From: Eremomyces bilateralis CBS 781.70
Taxonomy: Eukaryota > Ascomycota > Dothideomycetes > Eremomycetales > Eremomycetaceae
DNA length: 64,000 nucleotides
Assembly (NCBI RefSeq): GCF_010015585.1
Contig: NW_022985087.1
Span: 148,280 to 212,279, forward strand
Reading direction: 5' to 3'
Below are positions 44,719 through 56,860 of the stretch, piece by piece (position 1 is the first letter of the stretch; each line of letters begins with the position of its first letter). The notes beneath the pieces are model-generated. The model was given only the letters and a program-made list of their open reading frames with translations. It was not told the origin of the DNA and ran no database searches. The position numbers and the translations under genes were made by a program.

Positions 44719-47700
44719 GATGTGGAACGCTGGGGTATTCGGGCAGGTACCTCCGACTCTTATGTGGACCGGCGAGAGGATGGAGGTGGATGAGCAAGTA
44801 AAGCTGGAGCTAGTTGGAGAGCCCAGAAGGAAAGGCAAGAATAAGGAAGGCGACAACGAAGGAAAGGAAATTAGCAGAGGGGGGATGCCAATTCGAGAGA
44901 AATGAGGTTAATTGACGTTTGATATGAAGTCGTTGCTCATGCCGTCCTGCGGGAGTTTATAAGGTCTCAAGCACTCTTGAAGCATTCCACCGTCCCAAGG
45001 GAGTCCCAAGTGTTTCGCCAAGCCGGGAAGGAGGGGCACATGGACTGGACAATAAAGCGAACGCTTGTGAGAATGAGCGAAGTTAGATAGATATGTTACT
45101 GAAAAGACAGACTCGGGAAGTGGAGCGCCGGGCCGTTTGGTGGTGATGGTGCAGGACAGGACGGTGACTGATGCGGGAAGACAATTGGTGATTTGTTGTC
45201 ACCCGGTACATTCAGGTAGCCAGCCATGCCTGTAAGCAACCTTATAAAACTTGCAATCGAGTCATCTACGGACACCGGGAGTGGTAGGCGGTAGCAACTA
45301 GCAAGTGGCCATTATTGCCGACCTGCAGAAATCCATCTCCCAGCGGAAGTAGCGGGGATGGATGCATCCACGTATGGGATGTGATACTTTGCCAGGGGTT
45401 CTGCGATGGGCAGGAGTGCATTGGTCGACATTCGAGCTTCTGTGCGACCGGGTTGCTCAATCAGTTCCCGTGTAAATTGGAACGCGACAAAGATCGCTCG
45501 ACAGATACGTCGTTTGGCAGCCAATTTTCGCAGTTTGATCCAGGGAGAAACAAGGTTAATTGCAAGACCAGAGATGCCATGGTGTTGGATCCAAAAGTGG
45601 GTATACACATCCGCTAGAGCTTTGACAGTAATGTCCCAGTGATTAAGACGAAAGGCTAATTACTATAGGCGCACTCCAGATTCTGTAAGTACTTAGATGT
45701 ATAGGTACAATACAAGGGAATCGATTATCGACGAGGTTGAAGGGGAGAAGTGAGGAGGGAGGGCCGCGAGGGGCATAGAAAGCAGTAGATGGCATTGGAT
45801 TTGATAGAGCCTGATGCTCTGTTCCCTGTATGGTATTAGAACCCGCATGACGGTAAGGACGGGAAACGGCCCTGGCTTCCTTCCCTCCTTGTTCCTCATC
45901 CGATTTTCCACCATCGGCATCCTCATCACCTCGTCTCCATCCAATACGCCATATTAGGGCATTCCCTATTACCGTCTTGCATACGCCAATATTACCGTCA
46001 TCGCTTCCGGTGAGCCGCCTACTATGGTATGGAGTATGAATGAATATGGGCAAAGAACTCGGTTTCTTAGATAGGCACTTGAGCCTTCAGTCGGTTTGCA
46101 GATCCCTTCATGAATCATGCCAAATCCGTCCATGCTTCATCCAGGTATCCCGTATTCCGTACTCCGGCTGTCTCGTCGATTACGACCCGATATCCCCCTG
46201 TCCTCCATATATGCAGGAATATGCAGCCAGGGACAGAAACACCGTGAGTATCCAATAACGACAGACGATCTTGCAGAGACACCGGGTCTGCTGTTCCTCT
46301 ACTGACAGCGTCCGTTTACATCCGGATTTTCCATGTCCAACTCTGGTATCTGTACTCTCGAATTCGCCTAAAATTCTCCAGAGGCGATCGTCCCAGCATG
46401 GCGTTCGTCCCAGGAGCGAAGGCGTATGCATCCCGATTCAAACTGTGTCCAATTGCGTCTCCCAAATCCCAACCTCTATTGATTCTTATTTCCTCTCGTC
46501 TACCTCAGCAAAAAAGTTACTTTCTGATAAACATTAACCCATGCAGCTGTCATGCTGCATGTGACATTTCGACAGCCTTCATTCGACGTCCGACTCACCA
46601 CCCTCCTTGATACTCCGCACCATTTCCTCTAGTCCTCTAGCTAGTAGCTACCGTTTGTGAGGGGCATATCGGTGCCCACCTGCATTAGTCGGAACGCTAG
46701 AACCTCTCGAACCCCGAGTCGCTCGTTAGAGCACGTTTCGAAAGTCCCATCTCGCGCCTACCTCGCGTGGCTTCCCGCCTCAGGGCAAGCGGGCACAGTC
46801 TGGTGGAGGCGTTGTACAGATTCGGCTGAGTGAGACCTTAACGAGCTCCAAGAACGGTGACGCCATCCGTTTGTGATATCCAGCCACCAATATCTCCTAG
46901 CAACTTCGAGTGCATAAATCGTTGAATCCTACGGTGTTCGGGAAGTCAACCCAATCTGATTGACAACGCGGTTGCCGGCGTATCACAGGGTCCACTCGGC
47001 CAGAAAGAGTTTTACACCAACTGCTTCCGGGTTGCGTTTGAAAAGGCTTACGAGCTTGGTGCGAAGTCAATTTGGAAATCACAATATCGATTCCGAAGCT
47101 TGTCAAGGGCGTCTTATTGTCGACGTCAATTCTGCACCGTTGGCCTGTTGGACGCAGATCAGAAACGCAGCTGACCACAATCCCTACTGAACTTCGCTGT
47201 GGGACATACAGCCCTGGTCCTTGGATCTGCACGGCGACCTCACTTCAAACCATCCTGACGCCTCTCTGGCGGACACTATCCCGACACCATTGGTTCAATT
47301 CGCGATTTGTTCCCGCATACTAGGAACAACCGTACAGCAACCGAAAATTTCAGATAGAAGACTGCTTATCGACCACGTAGAGCCTCGGTGTCCGTTCGAT
47401 GCGGAAAGAGTTCGGATGGTTTGATACGCCTTACAAACGGGTTCCCGCCAGAGTTGATACGCCAGGGACTTCCCGGGGTTGAGGTCGCTGCGTCTGCGTC
47501 TGCCCACTTCAAACCCCTTGCGTCGGGGATGAGTAGATGCTGAGAGTTTTGTTTTCTACAGCGCAATTTGATATCTGGGCATCCGGGGGATTGGATACGG
47601 CTTGACGCAGACCAATTTCCTTTCACTCTTATTCTCATCGGTTTCCAGGGTGGCCGTCGTTGGTATTGCTGAAGCACTTGTGCTGTTTGTTGGCTCTCTT

Positions 47701-47879
47701 CACACAAGCGAATTAACCTACTCATAATGGCAGGGTTTCCTGTAAGGGATTGGCTTGCTGTTCAATAGCTGTTCGCTTCTTTTGTTATTTTGCATTCACT
47801 TCACGTATATTTTGGAACATTCGCTGCCTTGTTCTCTCCCAAGAAAGCATTGGAAAAGTCGCTTTCTCAATACCTCAGC
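44719..47879. other. Gene-poor 3.2-kb interval
   Basis: No ORF with family character on either strand. ORFs of 98-136 codons (minus 45312..45608, 45643..46053, 47366..47725) overlap others in antisense and lack recognisable motifs. A small spliced gene cannot be excluded; the minus ORF ending at 45312 (FVAFQFTRELIEQPGR, then MSTNALLPIAEPLAKY) is the most protein-like. The interval probably holds long promoters of the purine transporter and the gene at 47880. Confidence 0.4.
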
Positions 47880-50800
47880 ATGTTTGCTGCAGACCTCTCC
47901 TGGACCGACCCCAGCCATGAAAAAGTTGGTGAGCGTCGGGAGCGAAAGCAGCGAAAACGGGAGGGGAGCATCAGTGATTCGCAGTCTTCAGGAGATGTTT
48001 CTCGCTCCCAGAGCCGAAGTCATGGTCGAAGGCCCAGCCTCCGAGACGCCTGGGGTTTCTCAAGTTCAAGATCAGGGCGGTCGTCAGACAAGTCCTCGGT
48101 CAAGGGCAGCGGCGATGATCAACTTCGAAGATACCCTTCGGTGTCAACAACACCGACCCTTGCCACAGAGGTTCCAAGGTCGATCTTCAACAAACCCTTT
48201 ATAGATCTGAAAGACCCGGCCCTGCATCCTAATACGACGTACGGCGCGAAGCTATTGCCGACGCTACCCTCCGGGGGCACAATCGATCCTCCTAGGTATG
48301 ATACGATTGGATTCGGTCGTCCCATACACTCTCGGCAGAACAGCAACAGTACGTCCAAGGCAGATATCGTGTCAACTGTAGAAACTAAGATACAACCCCT
48401 CAAAGCTACCAACCCGGACTATCATCTCATTGCTCCTTGGGGTTTTCAGAGCAATTCAGAGCCGGAAGCCCTTTGCGACTCTTACGATCGTGTCAAAGAC
48501 GCGGTATACGCATTGCAGGCCCGCAAGACAGAGTCGTTCGCGCATGGTTATATCACCAAGCAAACCACCGTTTCTATCCTGGAGGAAGAAGAGGGGGAGG
48601 ACGGAGCATCGGAAATCCTCAACCTTGCTGGGGAAACATCCCGACTTGCAATTCAACCTCAAATTCACAAGCCGCTTCCGCTTCGTCCTGAAAGATTGAG
48701 GGCGCGAAAAATGGGGACTTATCACGCCGAAATACATGCTACGAATCCGCTGCCAGTGGACGACGAGGATGGGCGGACTTACCTTGATGATGACAGCCAT
48801 CGTACGTCGACCACTTCATCTCGCCCAGAATTCAGCATCGGAAGCAACCCGGATGCAGAGCAATGGCCCGAAGTTCATCCCTGGACAACGGAAGATACTC
48901 TCCATGGGACAAGCGAGAGCAGTGTTGAATCGTGCGCGTCTCCGAATCCTCACGAGACTCTACCCTCCGCTACTGAGTTGGAGGATGAAGATACAACCCC
49001 GAATAACCACTCGACTAGCGACCTGTTCGATCCGGCTTCCAAGCGAAACTCCATGATCCCCATGTCACCGACCGCATTCCAGCGCTTCGTGCAGAAAATC
49101 GAGTCTGCAGGTGCGGCCATGATCCTCGAGCGACTGAGGGAGGAGGGGCTTGACCCCGCCGATCAGCTAGAGAAGCATCTCTGGGCCCTGACGGCGCTAC
49201 AACTGAGGAGCATCGGGCGGTTCGAACACCTCCACAAGGCGAAAGGACAGGGCCATTCCATGGCGGCGATGCCGCGCATCTCACGCCGGAGGGCGACGAT
49301 TCTAGAAATCGATGGAAATCTCGGTAAGTCGGTTCCTGGATATCTCGTTGGTGCAAAATCATTCATCTTTCCCCGCAATTTTGCTCTTGCGTCTGCCTCT
49401 GCATATCGTCCAAGGTTTCCAGTTTGCATGCGTCGCTGGTGCTGTCATTGCATTTCTTGCGTTTCGTTGGACGGCATATTTTTGGGGCACCTGACAGGCG
49501 GCCTGCCATTCTGCCAAGGCTGCCCTGAACTTGGGCCTCCCTGTCATCTGCCTGTTGAATCGCCTGTCTGTGTCATTTATGCACCTGCTGCCAGGATCTT
49601 GGGGCGTCTCCCGCAAAGCCGATCAGGCACACCTTCTTTTCCGCATATTAGCCAGCCGGGTGAAGGCGGTCGCGTGAACGATTAAAACCTTATATCGACC
49701 GGGCGTTGAAACAACCAGCGTTCAGCGGATACCTTCCGAGGGTTTGCCCTGTACACAGACGGCAGGGAGGGCTGCCGCACCCCGCCCCCGCCCCCCACAC
49801 CCCGCGCCCCGGCGACACTGGGGACCCACGCAAGGTCGATACAGCCTAGAAAGCGAATGCGCAACACATCGGAGCCGAGTTCTGAATTTTGCCTCGATTT
49901 ATCCCGGGTCTTTCAAGATCGGCTTTAATCGCTCGCTACAGACTTCGATATTCTCAGCCCCGCTTCTAGAATATGCTTGGACTCTACAGGCTCACCGCCT
50001 GGACCCCTGTTCCTGACGCCATTTCGATGCCATTCCTGATTCCATGGAGGATGTGACTAACGATTCAATCCATGAACGAATCATGCACACTACTGTCAAA
50101 CTTTCCATCTTCTTCTAGGATATTGATTTTGAGTTTTGTCTTGCAGTTTTCTGCTCTACATTCCCTTGCGCTTCATTTATGTCAGGCAACTACTCCTGTA
50201 TTTGTCATCTAGTACTGCTGCCTATGCATCACTGGAGCACATACTGACTTTCAGGTTGCAGCCGAAACCTACCAACTCTCCGCCATCCATCCTCTGTCCA
50301 CTATCCATCATCTGCACCTTACCACTTCCCCACTTCACCGATATACACTCTCCACCGGATCGCCTTCTCGCCTCTCGTCGGCATCGATTTCTCCTCCGCT
50401 CATCTCTCCACTTCCGCTCCCTCCCCAGGTCACCCCGCTCACCACCTCCACCCTCCTCCCGCTGCCCTTTCCGCCAAGCACTATCCACCACATCCGCTCC
50501 TCCGCCCTTCCTGCTCTCCTCCCATCTTCCCAACTCCCCTCCCTTCTCGCTGATATCCACCGCGTCCTCCTCCCCAATGGCTCCCTCGAACTCCGCATCG
50601 TTGATCCGATGCCCGTCCGCGGGACCGCCGGACCCAAACTCCGCTCCTGGCTGGAAGAGCGCCTTGCCATGGGTCTCGAGAGCAACTTCCGCTGCCAACG
50701 GCCCGCGCAGTTAGTTCCCGGATGGGTAACGCAGGCAGGTCTCCGCCTCATCACCGCGCGTGACCTCGAAAAGGAATCAGACCAGGACAGTTTCTATTTT

Positions 50801-51466
50801 GAGGGCTCATCCCCCGAAGCAAGCCTCAACAACTTCCCTTCAGCCGTCCTTGGAATGGTCCCCAGTGGCCGGTCAACACGACGCGGGAAACGCGAGCGAG
50901 ACGAAACCATCGAGCGGGAAACCGGGATGATCTGCCTCCTTCGCATCCCCGCCGTCGTTGGCCCGAATCTCAGCGCGCAGATGTCGATGGGGCTCTCCAT
51001 TGGCGCCGAAACCGGCTTTGGGAAACGCGATTCATGGAGGTTCTCGTCAAATGTGGCTAGTGGTGGACATCCAGGAGCGCGGACTGAGTTGGAGGATGTG
51101 CGAGAAGAACCACTCCCGGAAGATGCTGAGCTTACAGATAGAGAGGACGCGTCACCGCCTCTGGTGCCTCGGACGGATGCGAAGCGGGATGAACGTCAGC
51201 TGCGGGAGGAGATCGAGGTCGTCGAGACGGAGGTGGCGGTCCTTGTGCTCCGGGAGTTGTGGCGGAATTCCTGGGGCGGCTTTGTCGAGGCGCCGTCGGA
51301 GCTACGGCTAATGCGGGCTAGGAGTGGTGGCCTCGGTGGCGAGGAAAGCAGTAGTGAGGATGGGATGGATATGCAATGGTGGTGGGAGGATGAAGACATT
51401 GTGGTGGAGTGTAGGGATTGGGAGACGGTGTGGGAGGTCGGGACGGTGTGGGCGGTGAAAGACTAG
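47880..51466 (+). CDS. Large fungal protein with methyltransferase-like C-terminus
   Basis: Exons 47880..49323 and 50262..51466 join in phase to 882 residues; the 938-nt intron (CTCG/GTAAGT ... TTGCAG/CC) is very long for this window. The N-terminal half is Ser/Arg-rich and disordered, then AHGYITKQTTVSILEEEEGE and PMSPTAFQRFVQKIESAGAAMILERL, a conserved-looking helix. The segment just before the junction, RRRATILEIDGNLG, and just after, AETYQLSAIHPLSTIHHL, resemble the start of a Rossmann methyltransferase. Later ADIHRVLLPNGSLELRIVDPMP, LRSWLEERLAMGLE and RPAQLVPGWVTQAGL fit its post-motif strands. I recall similar Eurotiales proteins of unknown function. Whether SAM binding is retained is unclear, because the usual GxGxG motif is not seen. 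Confidence 0.75.
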
Positions 51467-52254
51467 ATGGGTTTAGGATCCATAAGCGAAGTTGACCTTT
51501 GCGGCCATTCGATTTCAGGACTATTTTGGCACATGTCACGGCGATTTGGAGGCTTTCAACTAGCGGATATACCATATTGGACTTTGTATACTATTATCTT
51601 ATTTTCCCGAATTTCTCAAATATCTACCAATTTTGATTTCTCTGGTCAAACTTCAACCGGTGTCTGCACTGCCAACAAAATATTTGGACTATAATCAACT
51701 CAGTAAATTGACTGCGGAACGGCGATGCTGTCACCGAATCGTCGGGCTAAACCCGCCCCAAAACCTACGAATTCCCTGTCGGGCCATCCACAGATATCAT
51801 GTAGTACTAATATTCAGAACCATAGTCATTGAAACTGCCTATAGGATCATTCAATTCACTGAGTCGTAGCTTTCAATGATAGGGGTTTCAAAATCCGTGA
51901 ACGACTCGGTAATTTACATGGTCTATGACTGTACGTGACATTCTAACCTCGACGGGACCTCCAATAGTTGACAATGTTAGCGAAAATGGGCTGTGGCATA
52001 TGACCGGGCGATGAGAGACAGGAAGTTTCGATTGGGCTATTATTAGTTGTACTTTCACGCGTTTGCAATACATGATGACTGATTTGACTGACATTCGTAA
52101 CTTCGGCTTAGGTTCTACGACGCACCCAACCCTCACAATTACTAGTTATCATTAGACAAAGGTAACCAAACAACTTTTGCCTCGAATGACTACAGCCACT
52201 AGCGAAATTGGCACCCTCCCTTGGCGACTCTAAAAGTTCTCAGTGCAAACACAT
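51467..52254. other. Intergenic, AT-rich border of the NLR island
   Basis: No gene. Marks the change from conserved genes to the accessory island. Confidence 0.45.
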
Positions 52255-54960
52255 TCATGCGCCATAATGGACAAACTGTGCCCATATCAACGGCTGGTTC
52301 CTGTAGGCCACCCGGACTGCCGGTACGCTCTCATGAAATGCCATAGCAACATCTATATCTTCTACCTTTGTATCTTCACCTCGAAAGAGTGATTCGTAAA
52401 ATCTTTTGGCCACCTTTACACATACTCTATCGACCGAATGCCATAGAAAACCAATGACATGTGCGAATCCAGCTACCTGAAAACCGCTCATAATATGAAT
52501 GGCCTCATCACGTAGCTTCACTGTTGTGTCCGTAGGTATCGAACAGGCCGAGATATATGCAATCCTTGAGCGCTCCAATTTTAGTCCAGAAACCGCTTGC
52601 ACTGTCATTAATCCTGAAATATAATCGGAATCGTCCTTATGGAAAACCAGCCCACTCTTAGATGGGTCAACTAGTCATTATATCCGTAACAAGGAAAATG
52701 AGCAATGTTGCAGTCCCTCAAGCTGTTCAGGACGGTATCGGCATTTGGGTGATCAAGCAGCTGTGTTTTCAGGTATGTGTGAATCGACTTCAAGATTGCT
52801 TTCTTCTCATGTTCAACTCCATCAAGGCTAGGAAGGTCCGGCGGCGTCTTTCTCATCGTGACTAGTAATAGACTCTCTATGATGACATCTCGCTTTAGTG
52901 AACGCTCCCGGGCGTATACGAGCGCTTTGATTGACGGTGCGTAAGAAGAAATAGCTCTGTTGAAAACGTTCTCCTCCGATTGCGGTGAGTGATGTCCTGC
53001 GGCATGGAATGGCATCGAACTGGCCAGTCCAGTTCCGATCCACCAAACACTCGGAAGGTCTTGCTTTGATTGCTGTACTCCGAAGTTGCCTTCAACGAGT
53101 ATCGGCCTCACACAGACTTTCCAAAGCCAACTCAGGTATTCCCGAAACACTTTATTGTCAGGTTTAAAACGTTTTGAATACTGCATCCAAGTGCCAGCCT
53201 CAGAAGCAGACATATAAGATAGGTCCAAGCATTTGATTTATATTGGCGAGACGATGATCGCATGGCTGCCCAAATCCGTGATGTTGATAAATACAGTCAT
53301 GCCTCTGGATGCGCATGCTTTCATTTCCCCGGGTGTTGACTCGAGGAGAAACCGTTCGTAACCGGGGATATCGATATCGCGAATCTTTTGAATGCATCGC
53401 TCGAGTTCCTTCACATTGGTTCGACGCTGTTCCTGAACGATCCTCATTGGCGAGATATCAACTTGACCACGAAGGGGAGCGATAATTTCATCACGAAGCC
53501 CTTCAAACCGACGAGCTATCTCGGGATACGCTTCTCTGAGTGCCGAAATGTCGCTCCGGTCTCCGATAAGTTGACCAAAGATGACAGTTCGCCCTTTCTC
53601 CAGTAACTCAAGTGCCTTTTCCGGCTGACCAAATTGAAGGTGAATTGAGCAGGCAGAGGCGGCAAGTCCAGCAAAGAGTGCTACTGCATACTGCATTACT
53701 GCTGGTTGCCATGTTCAAGGGTTCGATTATTGACTATCGGCAGCAGGTTGATAGCGTCCCATAAGAGTTTGGCCGCCGATTCATAGTCTCTCAGCTGCCC
53801 AAGTGCCCTGATGCCAGAAGAAGCAGCGCTTATCCGATGGAAAGGTACCCCATTCTCGCATTTCCAGGCTTGAAAAAATGAATATGCAGACTCGTTCAGA
53901 TCGGCACTCTCTCCCGTTCGCTCATGCCGCCGAACAAGCTTGTTTCCAAGGCTGTTCAACCGGCTAGCTCGATCTGGGAGATCTTCTAGAGTTGAATCAA
54001 CGGCATGCTGTGCCACTTGGATTGCTACCTCGAGATCTCCCATCTCACAGGTTCGCTCATACCGCCAACTAAGTATGTTTCCGAGGTTGTCCAAATATCC
54101 GGCTCGATCCGGGTGGTCATACGGTGTTGAGTCAATGGCAAGCTGTGCCAGTTGGATTGCGTTCTCAAGATCGCCCATCCAGCCGGTTCGCTCATACCGC
54201 CGACCAAGCTTGTTTCCTAGGCTATTCAAATAGCTTGACCGAACTGGGTGGTCATCCGGAGTCGAGTCGAGGGCCTGCTGCGCTGCTCGGATCGCCTCTT
54301 CGCGGCCGGCCGTCTCGCCGGTTCGTTCATACCGGAGAGTAGGCTTAACTCCAAGGCTGTTCAAATAGCCTGGCCGGTCCGAGTGCGCTTTTGGAGTCAA
54401 ATCAAGCGCCTGTTCAGCTAGTCTGATTGAATCCTCAAGATCTTTAATATCATCAGTCCGCTCAAATCGCCTTCCAAGCCATTTTCCCTAAGGAGTTTAC
54501 ACGGCTAGCTCGCTCAGAATGACCAAGCGGAGTAGTGGATACAGCGTTCTGGGCAAGGAAAATAGTTTTGTTAAGGTTTTTCACCTGTCCCCTTCGTTCG
54601 TATCGTCTGCCGGACTGGATTCCAAGGGTTATCTGATGCTTCGCAATGTCTGAATGATTTTCAGGCGTGATGGAGATCGCTAGCTCCCCAATGCCGATTG
54701 CAATCCATAGGGCATCGAGAATGCCTATCTGCTCATAGCTGTAGCCCAGGATTGCGCTCAGCATGTTTGACATTTCAGCCAAGTTTTGATGATCTCTGCT
54801 TGCAAGTTGGTTCAAATAACTCCATTTGAGCGCCAAGCCGGCCAAATAGCTCAGACTCCATTCTCGACGCTGCCCTTGGACCGTGGAGTATATCACCAAC
54901 AATATCAGAACCAGGCGGGAAGTCATGCTCAAAGATCGGCTCTCCAGCATCCCTCATATT
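52255..54960 (-). pseudogene. TPR-CHAT protein pseudogene
   Basis: Reads as a fungal tetratricopeptide plus CHAT (caspase-like) protein. About four TPR-like units of the type YLNSLGNKLGRRYERTG...ALDSTPDDHP (54462-53750) lead to LELLEKGRTVIFGQL and the CHAT domain (TVFINITDLGSHAIIVSP, VWWIGTGLASSMPFHAAGHH, AHFPCYGYND, RIAYISACSIP, FAHVIGFLWHSVD). Four lesions break it: an extra T in 54482-54485 (frameshift inside SLGK/WLGRRFERT); eight extra bases at 53691-53698 between NQQ and YAVALFAGLA; an in-frame TAA at 53238-53240; and a one-base loss near 52674 before LVDPSKSGL. CHAT His (FHAAGHH-type) and Cys (SACS) positions are still readable. The ancestral role was probably caspase-like or scaffolding in cell death (inference). 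Confidence 0.82.
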
Positions 54961-55270
54961 GGCTAAAACTGCCTGCCTAAAGTGCCAGCGTAGAAGCGAA
55001 TCAAGAGGTGCATCAGGACGAGCAAAATACCCTCGATCAAGGTGATGGCTACCAATGCCTCGCACGTTAGGCCTGAAGGCCATGACCTTATAATTATCCT
55101 GCGATAACACTTTAGCCACAATTTCCATAAATAGGTATAAACGTACGTCCGGGTTGATTGAAATGAAGTAGTTGTCAAAAAGCTGGTGTATGACGGAATC
55201 AAGCAAGATTCCATTCTGAACCGAGTTGATAGTGCCTCCACGAGGCGGCTCAATCGAAACCCATCGACCG
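54775..55270 (-). pseudogene. C-terminal remnant of an HNH-endonuclease-like fungal protein
   Basis: Frame containing NGILLDSVIHQLFDNYFISINPD, then a 48-nt in-phase intron (55146..55099, GTACGT...CGCAG), DNYKVMAFRPNVRG, LDSLLRWHFRQAVLANMRDAGEP and FEHDFPPGSDIVGDI. I recognise these words from the C-terminal half of a widespread fungal protein with an HNH nuclease domain. The nuclease part itself is absent. The fragment runs directly into the TPR-CHAT pseudogene in a different frame, with about 150 bases of overlap between the two open frames. Confidence 0.6.
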
Positions 55271-55456
55271 TAATTATTGTTAATCCAATGATACGTTCGT
55301 CTATTCAGGTATTGACCACTAAATTATCAAATGTTTTGGGTACTCAGTTTTCTACTCTGAACAGAGTATTACTTTTAACCATAATTTCCAGGGGAACAGG
55401 CCACGGGCCTGGAACCATAAGAAATGCCAGTGCTTTTAGTCAAACCGCACTCTGCG

Positions 55457-56518
55457 TCAAAGAGTGATGCTCTGGTTGCCATAGACAGTTTTCGTCCCTA
55501 CTTGCTCTGCGATCTTGCTGTCCTGGTTGTTCCATGTGTTGGATACACCACTTGCTGCCTTAATCGTGTCGTCCACCGTGCCTGTCTTCGCTACATCAGC
55601 CGGCACTAACACTGACAGTAGCTCCTTCGCACACGCTGCTGCCGCTCCCGCCGCGTATGGCTGCCACTTCTTGTTCTTATGCGAATCGGCGTAGTCACAG
55701 ATACCTCGGATGACAAGACATGGAAAGCTGTTCATCAGGCCTGCCGCCTCCATCTCAAAGCAGAGCACTCCGCCAAATTCCTTACTCACAGTATCCCTCT
55801 CCGCAGCATTCTTAATGACCTGATTGCCAGATGCAATTTTACCGTAGTAAATCACAAGCTCCTCGTTCGATCGTGGCTGTCGATCCACCTTCTTGTCTTG
55901 GCTGCATGACTTACATGTCGGCCCTTCCTCGTGGTTGTACGCCGCTTCGAATAGGACGTCCTGTCCGGCGGCCTCGCGTGTGAACTCTGTAAGCCGGCGA
56001 AACTTGGAGACGTGTTCCGAGAGCTTAGTCTTCCGGCGGATTTGGTTGGCTCGCAGTCTGTTAACAGCGTCTAGTAGGAATACCGGTGGGGAATTGAGAA
56101 ATCCCGTCCGTTGAAACCCGCTCGGAGTCGACTTCCCAAAGTCGTACTGTATCACTCCGCCGTAGCCTTGATGCGGCTGACTGATAACCACATCTCCCAG
56201 CCGGATGTCCGCTTCAGCACTTGGGACGCCGCCCCCGATGCCGACCATCAGGCCAAACCGTATCGACCTAAATGTTGCTCTCAACTGCGTCGCTACTGCC
56301 GCGGCGGGGTTGTTCCCTATTAGGCCTGCTGGGAGGCAGACGATAACAATATTATGTTCCCCTATGCGCCCGAGCGAGTACAGATTGTTGTCGTGCTCGT
56401 CCTGCTCAAGGTCTTCGTGCTCTTCGTCCAGCATTTCCTGTGCGGCAGCCAGTTCGACCGGCAGCGCACACACCCATCCTACAGTGTATTCCTCGCGTTG
56501 AAGACGACGGCATGCCAT
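55457..56518 (-). CDS. PNP_UDP (nucleoside-phosphorylase-like) protein with C-terminal amyloid-like motif
   Basis: 353-residue intact single-exon protein. The start MACRRLQREEYTVGWVCALP, then VELAAAQEMLDEEH, and NIVIVCLPAGLIGNNPAAA, FGLMVGIGGGVPSAEADIRLGD, VLCFEMEAAGLMNSFPCLVIRGICDYADSHKNK (FEMEAAG and RGICDYAD are active-site regions of PNP/MTAN folds) identify the fungal PNP_UDP domain. This domain is usually the N-terminal effector of NACHT/ankyrin or TPR NLRs. Here it stands alone and, after residue ~315, ends with a Asn/Gln-rich tail containing NQDSKIAEQVGTKTVYGNQ (331-349). That tail aligns with the N-terminus of the NACHT gene at 57437 (see findings). Likely role: an effector, perhaps nucleotide/nucleoside cleaving, triggered through the motif. 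Confidence 0.88.
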   Translation of the reverse strand: MACRRLQREEYTVGWVCALPVELAAAQEMLDEEHEDLEQDEHDNNLYSLGRIGEHNIVIVCLPAGLIGNNPAAAVATQLRATFRSIRFGLMVGIGGGVPSAEADIRLGDVVISQPHQGYGGVIQYDFGKSTPSGFQRTGFLNSPPVFLLDAVNRLRANQIRRKTKLSEHVSKFRRLTEFTREAAGQDVLFEAAYNHEEGPTCKSCSQDKKVDRQPRSNEELVIYYGKIASGNQVIKNAAERDTVSKEFGGVLCFEMEAAGLMNSFPCLVIRGICDYADSHKNKKWQPYAAGAAAACAKELLSVLVPADVAKTGTVDDTIKAASGVSNTWNNQDSKIAEQVGTKTVYGNQSITL

Positions 56519-56860
56519 TCAGACGGTCGCTGCGGTGCGGTGAGATAGTTGGAAGGAGAAAGCCGCAAGGCTAGAAAGTATACAGGAGCCAGGAGAGTCG
56601 AAGAGGGTTGTGACTACAGGTTGCAACACGAGGCCAGCAGTAGCGACCAGTCATATATATATCGCCTGCATTCCACGTCGCCGACATTGTCGCCTGTCTA
56701 GCCTTCCTACTCCCTAATAGGCGCTTGCAGCTAGCAGCGGTAGGGATCGATGTTAAACTGAGAAGTGGGGGACTACCAGTCGTGCGCTGTCATTAGCTAT
56801 TAATAGAGTGCACATCGTACGACCCCGGTTTACCAACTACATAATACCACATCGCCGAGT
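56519..56860. other. Promoter region of the PNP gene
   Basis: No gene. A single TCGTACGA palindrome is at 56815, the same octamer that is abundant in the hAT transposase gene. Confidence 0.4.

Noticed and set aside
46690-46790. Possible tRNA (GGTTCGAGAGG-like word on the minus strand)
   Set aside because: No cloverleaf stems or A box could be found.
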